From the NCBI RefSeq assembly GCF_003308995.1, contig NZ_QFFJ01000002.1, positions 2,170,001 to 2,234,000 on the forward strand: DNA of 64,000 bases, written 5' to 3'. Source of the stretch: Chitinophaga flava (GTDB taxonomy: Bacteria; Bacteroidota; Bacteroidia; Chitinophagales; Chitinophagaceae). The translations under genes were made by a program, and so were the position numbers. How positions within the stretch are numbered: position 1 is the stretch's first letter; the number at the start of each line of letters is the position of its first letter. Positions 52,699 through 61,608 of this stretch are shown here, piece by piece. The notes beneath the pieces were generated by a model. That model saw nothing but the letters and a program-made list of their open reading frames with translations, was not told the origin of the DNA and searched no databases.

Positions 52699-53742
52699 TT
52701 ACGGTGTTATATAAATGATATTGTGTGTTTGTTTTATCGTCAGGTTGTTTAACGTGGCAATGGTAAACAGAAAATCGGTCAGTGATTCTTTGCTACTATC
52801 GAATGTTCCGGTAAAGCTCATGTCTGCAAGCGTACTTTCCTGGCATTGAATGGTGAGGTGATATTTCTCCGACATCAACCTGAAAATATTTGCCAGCGGC
52901 TCATTGTTGAAGGTGAATATTTCCTTTTCTGGTTTCGCGATCACCTGCTTTGTGGGAGTGCTCACTGTTTTATTGACTACCGCGGTCATTTTCACGGGGT
53001 CAAAAGAGAGATCCTCACCGGGCAACAGATAAGCGGTTTTCAGCCCTTTAATGCCCGCCAGACTATCTGGTTGCACTCTTACCTTACCGCTGATCAATTG
53101 TACGCGGATAGGTCCTTTTGCAGCGTCCCAGGCGGTGATTTTGAACACGGTCCCCAGGGCGGTAGTAGCCAGGTTACCCGCATGCACGGTAAATGGTTTG
53201 TTTTTGTCGGGAGCTACTTTGAATACGGCTTCTCCCGTTAAAAATATTTCCCGGCCGGTAACAGCAAAAGAAGACAGGTACTTTAGCTGACTACCTGGTG
53301 CCAGTTCTGCCTTGCTGCCGTCTTTCAAACGGATAGACATTATTTTCCGCGTACGATTGGCCTGTTGTACATAAGTATCCGGTACCATAACAGTACGTGT
53401 AACGGGTGTTGCCGCCGCTATCGGCATTGCCGGCTGGTGATGGTATCTGTTCCATACAAAGCCGGTAAGGGCGGCACCCAGTACAGCAGCCGCGATCCAT
53501 TTATAGTAAATGGTCTTCACCTTTTTCTTTTGCCAGCTACGACTTTCAATGACGGCCAGCATTTTGTCGGAAACGTCGGTTGATAAAGTGTGCTCCGGGT
53601 GAAAAGAATGCCAGCTCTCTTCTGTTAACCAGGGCTGCAGCGCTTCCGGATGTTCCGCGAAATAAGCGGTGACAGCCTGCTTTTCTACTTCGTTACATTC
53701 TCCCCGGAAAAACTTTTCAAGTAATGTTGCTGGATGCTTCAT
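52699..53742 (-). CDS. FecR-family anti-sigma factor
   Basis: The start is placed at the ATG at 53742 (MKHPATLLEKFFRGECNEVE), 347 residues; a longer frame reaches 53787 but adds no conserved text. A cytoplasmic N-terminal part is followed by a membrane segment near WIAAAVLGAALTGFVW. The FecR domain contains IRLKDGSKAELAPGSQLKYL, GEAVFKVAPDKNKPFTVHAG and LGTVFKI. The C-terminal DUF4974 domain (LTIQCQESTLADMSFTGTFD) is related to STN. It restrains the ECF sigma factor encoded upstream until substrate import is sensed. Confidence 0.9.
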   Translation of the reverse strand: MKHPATLLEKFFRGECNEVEKQAVTAYFAEHPEALQPWLTEESWHSFHPEHTLSTDVSDKMLAVIESRSWQKKKVKTIYYKWIAAAVLGAALTGFVWNRYHHQPAMPIAAATPVTRTVMVPDTYVQQANRTRKIMSIRLKDGSKAELAPGSQLKYLSSFAVTGREIFLTGEAVFKVAPDKNKPFTVHAGNLATTALGTVFKITAWDAAKGPIRVQLISGKVRVQPDSLAGIKGLKTAYLLPGEDLSFDPVKMTAVVNKTVSTPTKQVIAKPEKEIFTFNNEPLANIFRLMSEKYHLTIQCQESTLADMSFTGTFDSSKESLTDFLFTIATLNNLTIKQTHNIIYITP

Positions 53743-53815
53743 ATGTAGTATTCGTTTGAAAACAGTAAATCCCTCACTGCTTAACAATAAGTAAATATTC
53801 GGGTGAGAAAAAGGA

Positions 53816-54364
53816 TCAGCAAAGCCAGGCGACGATGGCCGGTAATAACAGTAACAGGGAATCTTTTAGTTGCCGTATTGCACGTACGATGTGATTTTCA
53901 ACTGTTTTGGGGGAGATGGATAATTGTTTGGCTATCTCTTTATGTGGAAGTCCTTCGAAGCGGCTTAGTTTAAAAACATTTCTCCTGATGGGAGATAGTT
54001 GTTCTATACTATTATATACCCGCGTCAATTCTTCTTTCACGGTAAGGTCTGTTTCCATATGCCAGTCGGGCGTTTCCCGGACCAAGGTCTCGGTATGCCG
54101 GTTTCTGACCTGTTGCTTGCGCAGGAGATCCGTCATCACGCTTTTGGCTATACGGAAAAGCTGTACGGAAATATCGTAATTTGTTGATAGTTTTTCCCTT
54201 TTTTCCCAAAGTAATATGAAAGACAGCTGTACTGTCTCTTCAGACAGGTAAGCGGAATGTGTACATTTCAATACGTAGAAATAGAGCTTTGTATGATATT
54301 GTTGATATATCATTTTGAAACACTCGATATTTCCATTCTTTATATCCTGTACGATACTTTCCAT
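53816..54364 (-). CDS. ECF RNA polymerase sigma factor
   Basis: 182 residues. Region 2 (FKMIYQQYHTKLYFYVLKCT; LSFILLWEKREKL) and region 4 (LSPIRRNVFKLSRFEGLPHK and EIAKQLSISPKTVENHI) are complete. The C terminus is hydrophobic (LLLLLPAIVAWLC), a feature of the SusC-associated ECF10-type factors of Bacteroidota, and could contact the anti-sigma factor or membrane. It is the head gene of the FecR-SusC-SusD-hydrolase series. Confidence 0.9.
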   Translation of the reverse strand: MESIVQDIKNGNIECFKMIYQQYHTKLYFYVLKCTHSAYLSEETVQLSFILLWEKREKLSTNYDISVQLFRIAKSVMTDLLRKQQVRNRHTETLVRETPDWHMETDLTVKEELTRVYNSIEQLSPIRRNVFKLSRFEGLPHKEIAKQLSISPKTVENHIVRAIRQLKDSLLLLLPAIVAWLC

Positions 54365-54441
54365 AATGACCGCAAATATCCAATGGACCTAAACAAGATA
54401 CAAGGAATTACTGATTATATTATTGTTATTTTGGTGACTCC

Positions 54442-54954
54442 TTATTTCTTCAGTTTCAATACTAACGGAGCAGTAGCTACGCCCGGAATGGTGACTGTAA
54501 TAGACAGGTCCAGGGTAGAATCGCTTACATTTTCGATCCAGTGTGGATCATTATTACCTTTTTGGTTTGTGAGTAAAAATACCGCATCGTGTACATCCAG
54601 TTTCCAGGTGCCTGCATTACCGGCAGTGGGCAGTATCAGATCAGTACAGCCTTTGATATTGAATTTGCCATCGGCGCCGAACTGATAAGTGTTGTTGGTG
54701 GTACAGGTAAATAATGCACCGGCCTGGCCTAAGAGGGGCGCCAGTTTAATGATGCTGGTGCCGGCAGGAATATTTTGCCCGCCAAGCTTTACCGGAACGG
54801 CAAAAACAATATCCTTTTGTTGCCAGTTACCTGCTACCAGTCCGTATTTGGCGGATTTATCAGGAGCAGCGTCCTGGCTCTTTTTACACGATGCCATTAG
54901 CAGCTGCCCTGCTGCCAATAGTGCCAGTGCTTTTACAGGGATTGAATTACGCAT
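54442..54954 (-). CDS. Small lipoprotein, lipocalin-like
   Basis: 170 residues. Lipobox LLMASCKKS (Cys at about 23). The mature part begins with a flexible Asp/Ala/Lys-rich linker, followed by GLVAGNWQQKDIVFAVPVKL, NTYQFGADGKFNIKGCTDLI, GTWKLDVHDAVFLLTNQKGN, the order of strands seen in short lipocalin-like lipoproteins of Bacteroidota. Two further Cys (LFTCT and IKGCT) may pair. Monocistronic, same strand as the ECF sigma gene. Confidence 0.6.
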   Translation of the reverse strand: MRNSIPVKALALLAAGQLLMASCKKSQDAAPDKSAKYGLVAGNWQQKDIVFAVPVKLGGQNIPAGTSIIKLAPLLGQAGALFTCTTNNTYQFGADGKFNIKGCTDLILPTAGNAGTWKLDVHDAVFLLTNQKGNNDPHWIENVSDSTLDLSITVTIPGVATAPLVLKLKK

Positions 54955-55200
54955 AACTTTTTTACGTTAAATGATAGGGATGATGAATAACTTGCTACAG
55001 AAGCCTTTATTATGTATTCGTTTGGAAAAGATAAATCCCTCATCTGGTAACAATTAGTTCATATAGGGAGTACAAATGACGGAGTTGCGGCATTATATTG
55101 CCGTAAGGTCTGTCCCTTCTCATTACGCAATGTACCTAGCTGACGTTTATATATTTTTAGAAAGGGAGCCAGCAGGTATCTTTCATTTTTTTCCATAGGT

Positions 55201-55227
55201 TGTCACATTTGGGAATCATGGGGTGTC
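55201..55227 (+). promoter_or_regulatory. Candidate ECF41 promoter
   Basis: TGTCACA (55201-55207), 16 bases, TGTC (55224-55227). The promoter known for ECF41 sigma factors has a TGTCACA -35 element and a CGTC-like -10 element at this spacing; here the -10 differs at one base. The gene controlled encodes an ECF41 factor, so autoregulation is expected. Confidence 0.65.
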
Positions 55228-55252
55228 TTTATGTATGAACTAAAAAATATTT

Positions 55253-55260
55253 AAGGAGGA
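55253..55260 (+). promoter_or_regulatory. Strong Shine-Dalgarno sequence
   Basis: AAGGAGGA, 8 bases before the ATG at 55269. Such full matches are rare in Bacteroidota and absent from the other genes examined here, which suggests foreign origin. Confidence 0.7.
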
Positions 55261-55268
55261 CATTCATT

Positions 55269-55844
55269 ATGGCATTACGTATTTCAAAAGCGGAGCTCCC
55301 GGTTGAGCTCAGGGAAAACATGATCAGGCAGTTTGGCGCCGTTCCTGAGCCTGTTGAGGTTGTATGGCACAACCCCCAGGTTGCCACCGCCTCCCTTGAG
55401 TTGGGGCGCAGGGTGAGTGAGTGGAACGCATGTGACGAGCATCTCAAGTCGTTTGCGCATATGGCTGTCGCGGCATTGGTCGGCTGCAGCTGGTGCCTCG
55501 ATATAGGCTACTTTCAGGCACAGAACCAGGGCTTAGACCTGGCTAAGGCCAGCCAGGTGCCATGCTGGAGAGCGTCAAATGTATTTACACCACAGGAGCG
55601 GGACGTGATGGAGTATGCTGAGGCGATGAGCAACACGCCTACGACCGTCACTGATGAGTTGTCTGCGCGTTTGCTGGAACAACTTGGCCCCGCAGCATTG
55701 GTGGAGCTGACTGCGTTCATCGGCTTTGCTAATCTGTCGACCAGGGTCAACACGGCGCATGGCATCACGTCGCAGGGATACTCTGATGCTTGCGCAATTC
55801 CGTTAACTAAACGTGCCGGAAAGTCCGGCGTAGTATTGAAATGA
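55269..55844 (+). CDS. Carboxymuconolactone decarboxylase/AhpD-like protein (ECF41 partner)
   Basis: 191 residues. The AhpD-like core contains LKSFAHMAVAALVGCSWCLD (C73-x-x-C76) and FTPQERDVMEYAEAMSNTPT. In AhpD the CxxC pair with a nearby Glu/His gives thiol peroxidase or disulfide activity. ECF41 sigma genes are typically next to such a CMD protein, an oxidoreductase or an epimerase (COE proteins). The sigma gene starts inside the stop codon of this gene (ATGA). The GC-rich codons and strong ribosome site differ from the neighbourhood. Confidence 0.9.
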   Translation: MALRISKAELPVELRENMIRQFGAVPEPVEVVWHNPQVATASLELGRRVSEWNACDEHLKSFAHMAVAALVGCSWCLDIGYFQAQNQGLDLAKASQVPCWRASNVFTPQERDVMEYAEAMSNTPTTVTDELSARLLEQLGPAALVELTAFIGFANLSTRVNTAHGITSQGYSDACAIPLTKRAGKSGVVLK

Positions 55845-56701
55845 TGGTTCAGGATCCCTTTATTTCCCACCGGAACCTGCTATTCACGGTCGCTTACGAG
55901 ATGCTCGGTTCGGCGACTGATGCAGAAGATGTACTGCAGGAGGCCTGGCTCCGGTGGGTCAACGTTGATCAATCGCAGGTAAGTAACCCGCGTGCATACC
56001 TTATCCGGATCGTCACGCGGCAGGCGCTCAATTGGATGCGAACGTTGTCGCGTCGCCGTGAGGAATACGTCGGTGAGTGGCTGCCGGAGCCACTGCTGAC
56101 AAGCCCCGATGTAGCCGAGGACCTTGAATTGTCAGAAAGCATCTCGATCGCTATGTTGATTGTGTTGGAAACACTAGGGCCGACGGAACGCGCCGTATTC
56201 GTGCTCCGCGAGGTTTTCAACCTGCCATATGGCGAGATCTCCGAAATAATCGGAAAACCTGCGGCTACGGTTCGGCAGATCGCGCGAAGAGCACGTGAGC
56301 ATGTTGCGGCCAGACGTCAACGGGAGCTGGTAAGCCGGTCCGAACAGCAAGCCGTGGTGGAGCGGTTCCTGGCCGCGTTACGAACCGGACAAGTGCAGCA
56401 ACTGATGGAGGTCCTGGCACCGGACGTTGTTCTGATTGCTGATGGTGGCGGACTTGTGGCTGCTGCTCCGGCTCCGGTCCACGGGGTAGAGCTGGTGGCG
56501 AATTTGCTCACGCGCCCCAACCGGGTGATTACTGCAAATGGTTTGTGGCTTAATGGTGAGCCGGGAGTCTGTTTCGAAAGTGACGGCGCTACTGCCGCAG
56601 TGAGCTTCGTTGTGGAGAATGGGCGGGTCGTCCGGATCTATGCGATCGCAAATCCTCAAAAGCTGACAAGACTGGGCAAACCAACCGAACTCGCCAGGTA
56701 G
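55841..56701 (+). CDS. ECF41-group sigma factor with SnoaL-like C-terminal domain
   Basis: 286 residues (start at 55841 or the next codon, 55844). Regions 2 and 4 are EMLGSATDAEDVLQEAWLRW and ERAVFVLREVFNLPYGEISE, followed by IIGKPAATVRQIARRAREHV. Between them stands the ECF41 signature WLPEP (residues 80-84). The C-terminal 120 residues form a SnoaL/NTF2-like extension with DVVLIADGGG and the conserved NP-x-KL motif (NPQKL, 271-275), which controls sigma activity without a separate anti-sigma factor. The upstream TGTCACA promoter fits autoregulation. Likely acquired from a GC-rich organism such as an actinobacterium. Confidence 0.9.
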   Translation: MMVQDPFISHRNLLFTVAYEMLGSATDAEDVLQEAWLRWVNVDQSQVSNPRAYLIRIVTRQALNWMRTLSRRREEYVGEWLPEPLLTSPDVAEDLELSESISIAMLIVLETLGPTERAVFVLREVFNLPYGEISEIIGKPAATVRQIARRAREHVAARRQRELVSRSEQQAVVERFLAALRTGQVQQLMEVLAPDVVLIADGGGLVAAAPAPVHGVELVANLLTRPNRVITANGLWLNGEPGVCFESDGATAAVSFVVENGRVVRIYAIANPQKLTRLGKPTELAR

Positions 56702-56883
56702 GTCGTGGTTTGGCACGTGCACAAAGCTGGAGGTATGGAATTACGAGAAGGGAATGCACAGTCCGGATTAATTGATATCATACTTTGAAATAGCAATATA
56801 TTTTGATAAATTGAGTACCATTTTATTTAATTGAACTCTCCGATATTCAATACCGATAAAGGAACATAACAGGAACGAATTTT

Positions 56884-57375
56884 ATGAATAAACTATTGAT
56901 TGTACTCGGAGCTCCCAATGATCATTTGGGAAACTTGTCACAAATAGCAAAAGATAGATTGGCCTGTGCGCATAATTTTTATATCGCAAACGACAACTTT
57001 AAACTTGTTTGTACAGGAGGCTTTGGTCAACACTTTAATACAACCGATAAGCCTCATCATTATTATGCTAAAAAGTATCTTATGGACAGAAACATTCCCG
57101 CGGATGCTTTTCTAACCTGTCCACCTTCTTCCAATACTATCGAAGATTTTCAGATGACTAAAGATTTGGTACTTGAGGAGAAACCCGACATCCTGGTGAT
57201 TATAACGTCCGACTTTCATCTTTCCAGGGCCAAGGTCTTGTATAATAAGATTATCAATTATCCAAAGGTTGTTTTTATCCCGGCTTCTTCTTCTTTGCCG
57301 AAAGAGCAACTGTTGCCACTATTGGAGCATGAGTCACGAGCTTTGAAAAAACTAAACGAGATCGATTCGATATAG
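56884..57375 (+). CDS. YdcF/DUF218-family protein
   Basis: 163 residues. The DUF218 pattern is complete: LLIVLGAPNDHLGNLSQIAK, FKLVCTGGFGQHF, SSNTIEDFQMTKDL and IITSDFHLSRAKVLYNK. No signal or membrane segments, so a cytoplasmic short form of the family. YdcF-like proteins bind S-adenosylmethionine in E. coli and others are linked to envelope functions; the role here is unknown. Monocistronic, ends at a strong terminator. Confidence 0.85.
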   Translation: MNKLLIVLGAPNDHLGNLSQIAKDRLACAHNFYIANDNFKLVCTGGFGQHFNTTDKPHHYYAKKYLMDRNIPADAFLTCPPSSNTIEDFQMTKDLVLEEKPDILVIITSDFHLSRAKVLYNKIINYPKVVFIPASSSLPKEQLLPLLEHESRALKKLNEIDSI

Positions 57376-57783
57376 GATTTTATAATTTTCGTAGTCCTCC
57401 AATCTACGGTGGCTGCCGCTAAGTAGTTAAAACGCCTTCAAGTCTTTTGACTTGAAGGCGTTTTTGTTATTACCACCGTATGATGAAAACAATAGCAGGA
57501 CCAAAGACGGAGGTGGTGTTCATACGGCTTTGTGGTTGAAACTATAGATAGCCCTCTGTCCTGATTTTATCCGGAATATTTCCAATACTTTTTTTGCCAG
57601 TTACAAATGATTATCGGTTGCATTTTGTGGCTGTAACAGCGCAATAGCCTTTGTGCTGCAGTAGTCTGTATAATTTTAAGTGTATAAGTAACAATTATAC
57701 TTTTCCAACAGGGGCTGCTGTATCGTAGCAATGAGGGGTTGTAGTTTAATGATCATTTTCCCACTCTTCAAATTTAGCTAGTT
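57376..57783. other. Intergenic region before the chitinase
   Basis: About 400 bases containing the terminator at 57431-57465 and, nearer the chitinase, AT-rich sequence where its promoter should lie. No gene seen. Confidence 0.5.
57431..57465 (+). terminator. Rho-independent terminator of the ydcF-like gene
   Basis: AACGCCTTCAAGTC (57431-57444), TTTT, GACTTGAAGGCGTT (57449-57462) followed by TTTG: a perfect 14-bp stem. Confidence 0.9.
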
Positions 57784-59802
57784 ATGAAAATCCACCCCCT
57801 GATTACCACACTATTACTATGTCTGTTATGCTGGTCGCGCACTTCGGCCAGTTACATGTCAGCAAATCCAACGAGCGCACAGTCTGTCGCCGACACATCT
57901 GTTTCGTCACTAATCAGCAGTGCAGAATGGGATGTACTGTTTCCACACCGTTTCAATCCGGACGACCGGACCGGCGCCGGGACACTGCCCACAAGTCCGG
58001 ACAAGGATTTCTACTCCTATAGCAACTTCGTGGAAGCTGTACGGCGTATGTCCAACGTTAAAGTCCTGCTGGAAAGACGCTGTGGTACTGATTACTACCG
58101 GATTACCCGTACTGATAAAACCACGGGTGTCACCACGGTGATCAGAACCGATCCCGGGTTCAATGATCCTACCTGGAACGGGCTTGCCATTATTACCCAG
58201 GTGCTGGACTATGGTACATTTGTGGCAGAAGGTGATATCAATGCCCGGAAAAGGGAGCTGGTAGCCTTCCTGGCCAACATATCCCAGGAAACAACCGGAG
58301 GCTGGCCCACAGCCCCAGGCGGGCAATACGCCTGGGGACTGTATTTCCGCGAAGAACAAGGTTACGAAGGAACCAACAACATCGGCTACCGGGATGAGAC
58401 CAATACCATGTATCCGCCTGCACCGGGAAAATCGTATCATGGCAGAGGCCCTATTCAGCTCAGTTACAACTACAACTATGGCCAGGCCAGTGAGCTGATA
58501 TTCGGCGACAAAAACGTATTGCTGGCTAATCCGGAAAAAGTGATTCAGGATGGCGCCATCGCTTTTGAAACTGGTATCTGGTTCTGGATGGCTCCTCAGT
58601 ATCCCAAACCATCATGCCATGACGTAATGGTTCCCGGCAAATGGACGCCCACACCGGCCCAGCAGGCTGCCGGCATCAAGCCAGGATTTGGCGCTACCAT
58701 CAATATCATTAATGGTGGCCTCGAATGCGGCAGCGGACAGGAAAACACCAAAGCGCTGAGCCGCATCGCACACTATCAGCGTTATGCCACCATCAAGCAG
58801 GTAAGCCTGGAACTTAACGGTGGTAATAATACCGCCAATTGCGGATGCGCCAGTATGTCCAGATTCACCGTTGACAACGGAGAGTGTGCCAGCCTTACAT
58901 CCATCAGTTTTCTACAACCCGCCAATGGAATCCTTTCTACTACTTCATTAGGCCCGGTTACCCTGGCCGTTACCAAAAATGATCCGCGTAATGAGATCAG
59001 TAAAATCCAGATCACTGTAAATGGTCAGCTTTTCAATGATTCCATTATACAATGGACGCCACCGGGATACAATAAGTATACTGCCACGGCCAGGGGTATA
59101 CGAAATGGACTTGATACAGTTACCACTACTGTAAGTTTTGCGGTATGGAACACCCGTACATTCGAAGGTTGCGTCAATCTTCCGCAGTGGCAAGCCTCCC
59201 AGAACTATACTACTGCAGGAAATATTGTGCTCTACAACAACAATATTTACCGTAATAAGTGGTGGGCAGGCAGTGCCAGCGTACCTGGCAGTAGCGATAC
59301 ATGGGAGCTGCTGGGCGCCTGTACCAACGGCCCACGGACTGATACCGGCTGTAGTGGTATTGCCTCATGGATATCCTCTAAAGCCTATTCTGCCGGCGAT
59401 CAGGCTGTGTATAAAAACAAAATCTATAAGGCCAACTGGTGGACGCAAAACAGCCAGCCCGACCAGAACAGCGGAGCAGGACAGCCCTGGGCATACATAC
59501 GGGATTGTGGCAGCACAGCAGCTATCAGTCAGCCAGTAAACAGTGCAGTGGTTTACCCCAATCCTGTTGAGGGTAACGTACTGAATGTGAAATTCTCTGC
59601 ACCGGCAGGCGGGAAATTCTATCTGTCAATCCTCCATAGCACAACGTTACAGCGTGTCAAACAGGTGTACTATGTAGCATCTCATGATGGCTCCCATACC
59701 GTGCAGCTGGATGTAAGCCGTCTTCCCACCGGCTCCTGGATACTTCAGATCAGTGGTGACGGTAGCAACAGAAACAGTGCCGTTACTTTTATAAAAAATT
59801 AA
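57784..59802 (+). CDS. GH19 chitinase with two carbohydrate-binding modules and type IX sorting domain
   Basis: 672 residues with a signal peptide to about 23. The GH19 domain (about 40-350) has the first catalytic Glu in SQETTGGWPTAPGG (E169), the second in YFREEQGY (E190), and GRGPIQLSYNYNYG and FGATINIINGGLECG. Most relatives have His before E169; here it is Gln. An Ig-like segment (375-455) follows, then two chitin-binding CBM5/12-type modules: WQASQNYTTAGNIVLYNNNI and WISSKAYSAGDQAVYKNKIY. The C terminus (VYPNPVEGNVLNVKFSAPAG onward) is a type A type IX sorting domain. Expected to degrade chitin outside the cell, with attachment to the surface or release through T9SS. Confidence 0.95.
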   Translation: MKIHPLITTLLLCLLCWSRTSASYMSANPTSAQSVADTSVSSLISSAEWDVLFPHRFNPDDRTGAGTLPTSPDKDFYSYSNFVEAVRRMSNVKVLLERRCGTDYYRITRTDKTTGVTTVIRTDPGFNDPTWNGLAIITQVLDYGTFVAEGDINARKRELVAFLANISQETTGGWPTAPGGQYAWGLYFREEQGYEGTNNIGYRDETNTMYPPAPGKSYHGRGPIQLSYNYNYGQASELIFGDKNVLLANPEKVIQDGAIAFETGIWFWMAPQYPKPSCHDVMVPGKWTPTPAQQAAGIKPGFGATINIINGGLECGSGQENTKALSRIAHYQRYATIKQVSLELNGGNNTANCGCASMSRFTVDNGECASLTSISFLQPANGILSTTSLGPVTLAVTKNDPRNEISKIQITVNGQLFNDSIIQWTPPGYNKYTATARGIRNGLDTVTTTVSFAVWNTRTFEGCVNLPQWQASQNYTTAGNIVLYNNNIYRNKWWAGSASVPGSSDTWELLGACTNGPRTDTGCSGIASWISSKAYSAGDQAVYKNKIYKANWWTQNSQPDQNSGAGQPWAYIRDCGSTAAISQPVNSAVVYPNPVEGNVLNVKFSAPAGGKFYLSILHSTTLQRVKQVYYVASHDGSHTVQLDVSRLPTGSWILQISGDGSNRNSAVTFIKN

Positions 59803-59821
59803 ACCCGGCGAAGCCATTAAC

Positions 59822-59876
59822 AGCCCTGTATGCAGCAAACCTTCCCAGTGTCTTGCTGCATGCAGGGCTGTCGGCT
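59822..59876 (+). terminator. Terminator of the chitinase gene
   Basis: AGCCCTGTATGCAGCAA (59822-59838) pairs with TTGCTGCATGCAGGGCT (59853-59869), 16 of 17 positions; GTCGGCTTTTTGG follows. Confidence 0.75.
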
Positions 59877-59976
59877 TTTTGGGAAGATATATCGTGATAA
59901 CTTCCTTTACTTCTTGAAAGTATATTACTTCAGTTTTTAATAAAAGAAATTATCTTTAGCGTACTTAACCTATGTC

Positions 59977-60819
59977 ATGAATAAACAGGAATTTTACGCA
60001 GCATTAACCGCCAACAATTTAGACAAATACAAGCCCCAGTTCGAGGCCCTCATGAAAGACACTATCAGATATAATCTGACTCCCATCTCAGACTACAACG
60101 ATGTACAGCCAGGGGCATCCAGGATAGGTGGTACCCCCGACCTCCCGGAGAGTATAGCCTGGCCTACTGATAATAAGGGTAACTATTTGTCATTTATAGC
60201 ACAGCTCCGTTTGCAGGAAATCAAGCCTTTCGATACTTATAATGTGCTTCCCGATGCTGGCTATCTCTTCTTTTTCTATGATGCCGATCAAAGCATGGGA
60301 GGATATTCCCCGGATGAAAGACACCTGTTCAGCGTGATCTATTTCGAAGGTGCGGAAGAAGATCTCAGGTTTCCCGATTTCCCGGAATCGTTGAGCGCAC
60401 AGTACGCTCCTTGTGCTCTCTCCTTTGAAACACAGGTTTCCATGCCTTACAAGTGGGGCAAAGAATTCTCCTTCCTGAGCAGTGAAGAAAGAGATACCTA
60501 TGGAGAGCAGATATGGAAGGAGGCAGAGACCAATAAAACATTGGGCCATGCTGACATCCTTCAGGGCGAGATGGAAACGTTGTGCCAGATAGTGACTAAT
60601 AAAGAATTTACGGGCGACTTTAATAAGTTTAACGGTCCGGAATATGATGAACTGAGAGCTGGCGCTAAAGACTGGCAGCTATTGTTGCAGGTAGACAGCA
60701 ACGAAGGAAATGCTAACATGATGTGGGCAGACCTGGGACGTTTATATTTCTGGATAAAAAAACAGGATCTGAAAGAGAAAAATTTTGATAACTGCTGGTG
60801 CGTGTTGCAGGATATGTAA
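59977..60819 (+). CDS. YwqG-family (DUF1963) protein
   Basis: 280 residues. The DUF1963 pattern: SRIGGTPDLPESIAWPTDNK, GNYLSFIAQLRLQEIKPFDT, GYLFFFYDADQS and the tail KDWQLLLQVDSNEG, MMWADLGRLYFWIKKQDL. YwqG proteins are cytoplasmic and of unknown function, often near immunity or toxin genes. Here there is no obvious partner; the GNAT gene follows at 65 bases on the same strand. Confidence 0.9.
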   Translation: MNKQEFYAALTANNLDKYKPQFEALMKDTIRYNLTPISDYNDVQPGASRIGGTPDLPESIAWPTDNKGNYLSFIAQLRLQEIKPFDTYNVLPDAGYLFFFYDADQSMGGYSPDERHLFSVIYFEGAEEDLRFPDFPESLSAQYAPCALSFETQVSMPYKWGKEFSFLSSEERDTYGEQIWKEAETNKTLGHADILQGEMETLCQIVTNKEFTGDFNKFNGPEYDELRAGAKDWQLLLQVDSNEGNANMMWADLGRLYFWIKKQDLKEKNFDNCWCVLQDM

Positions 60820-60883
60820 TGTGTATGTGAAGAATGCTTATTTTCGGATATAAATACCCCTTTATCCCAAAATCAATTCCATC

Positions 60884-61438
60884 ATGAATCTTAGTATTCA
60901 ATCTTCCAGTCTGTTAATCCGCGATTTTTCAAAAAACGACTGGGAGGCATTACATCGTTTGTACATGATGCCCGAAACAGTGAGATATAATCCAAGTGGA
61001 TATCCGGAAAATGAATCTGTGACAAAGGCGCTGGTGGATGAATGGTCGGCACAACAGCAAGCTGCGGAGAGAGAGAAGTACACTGCGGCTATAATTAATA
61101 AGGCAGATAACAATTTTGTTGGTGTTATTTCATTGGATCTGGGTGAGACAAAATACAGAAAAGGGGAAGTGTGGTATAAGCTTTTACCCGAATGGTGGGG
61201 GAGAGGATATGCTACCGAGGCGATGAACTGTATGCTGGCTTTTGGTTTCGGCCCGTTGAAATTACATAGGATAGAATGTGGCTGCAGTATTCAAAATATA
61301 GGGTCGTATCGGGTAATGGAAAAGGTAGGTATGACGCGGGAAGGTATTAAACGCAAAGTATTGCCATTGGAAGATGGATGGCATGATGCATATGTTTATG
61401 GGATATTGGCATCTGAATTTGGAGGGAATGCAGATTGA
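60884..61438 (+). CDS. GNAT acetyltransferase, RimJ/RimL-like
   Basis: 184 residues. LLIRDFSKNDWEALHRLY is the first GNAT strand/helix, VISLDLGE-like WYKLLPEWWGRGYATEAM holds the acetyl-CoA loop (Q/R-x-x-G-x-G/A pattern: GRGYAT), and NIGSYRVMEKVGMTREG is the conserved end of RimJ/RimL-type transferases. It probably acetylates an N-terminal or small amine substrate. Same strand as the YwqG gene. Confidence 0.9.
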   Translation: MNLSIQSSSLLIRDFSKNDWEALHRLYMMPETVRYNPSGYPENESVTKALVDEWSAQQQAAEREKYTAAIINKADNNFVGVISLDLGETKYRKGEVWYKLLPEWWGRGYATEAMNCMLAFGFGPLKLHRIECGCSIQNIGSYRVMEKVGMTREGIKRKVLPLEDGWHDAYVYGILASEFGGNAD

Positions 61439-61608
61439 ATTGCAATCAAATGTTTTTAGTGAATTAGCCCCAACCCGGAATGTTTTACAAAAAGGTTTTC
61501 AGCCGGACAGGCTCCCGCGAAGACAATAACGAGAATGGGCAGCCCAAATGGGCGACCTGATTTTTGGAGATGGTCTGACAAATGAAGGGTAATTTTTGGG
61601 GCCCCAAT

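Larger units (their letters stand above)
54955..55268. promoter_or_regulatory. Intergenic region with promoter of the ECF41 operon
   Basis: Holds the divergent promoters of the lipoprotein gene (minus) and the CMD-ECF41 pair (plus). The right part contains the ECF41-type promoter at 55201-55227 and the ribosome-binding site at 55253-55260. No gene seen. Confidence 0.5.
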
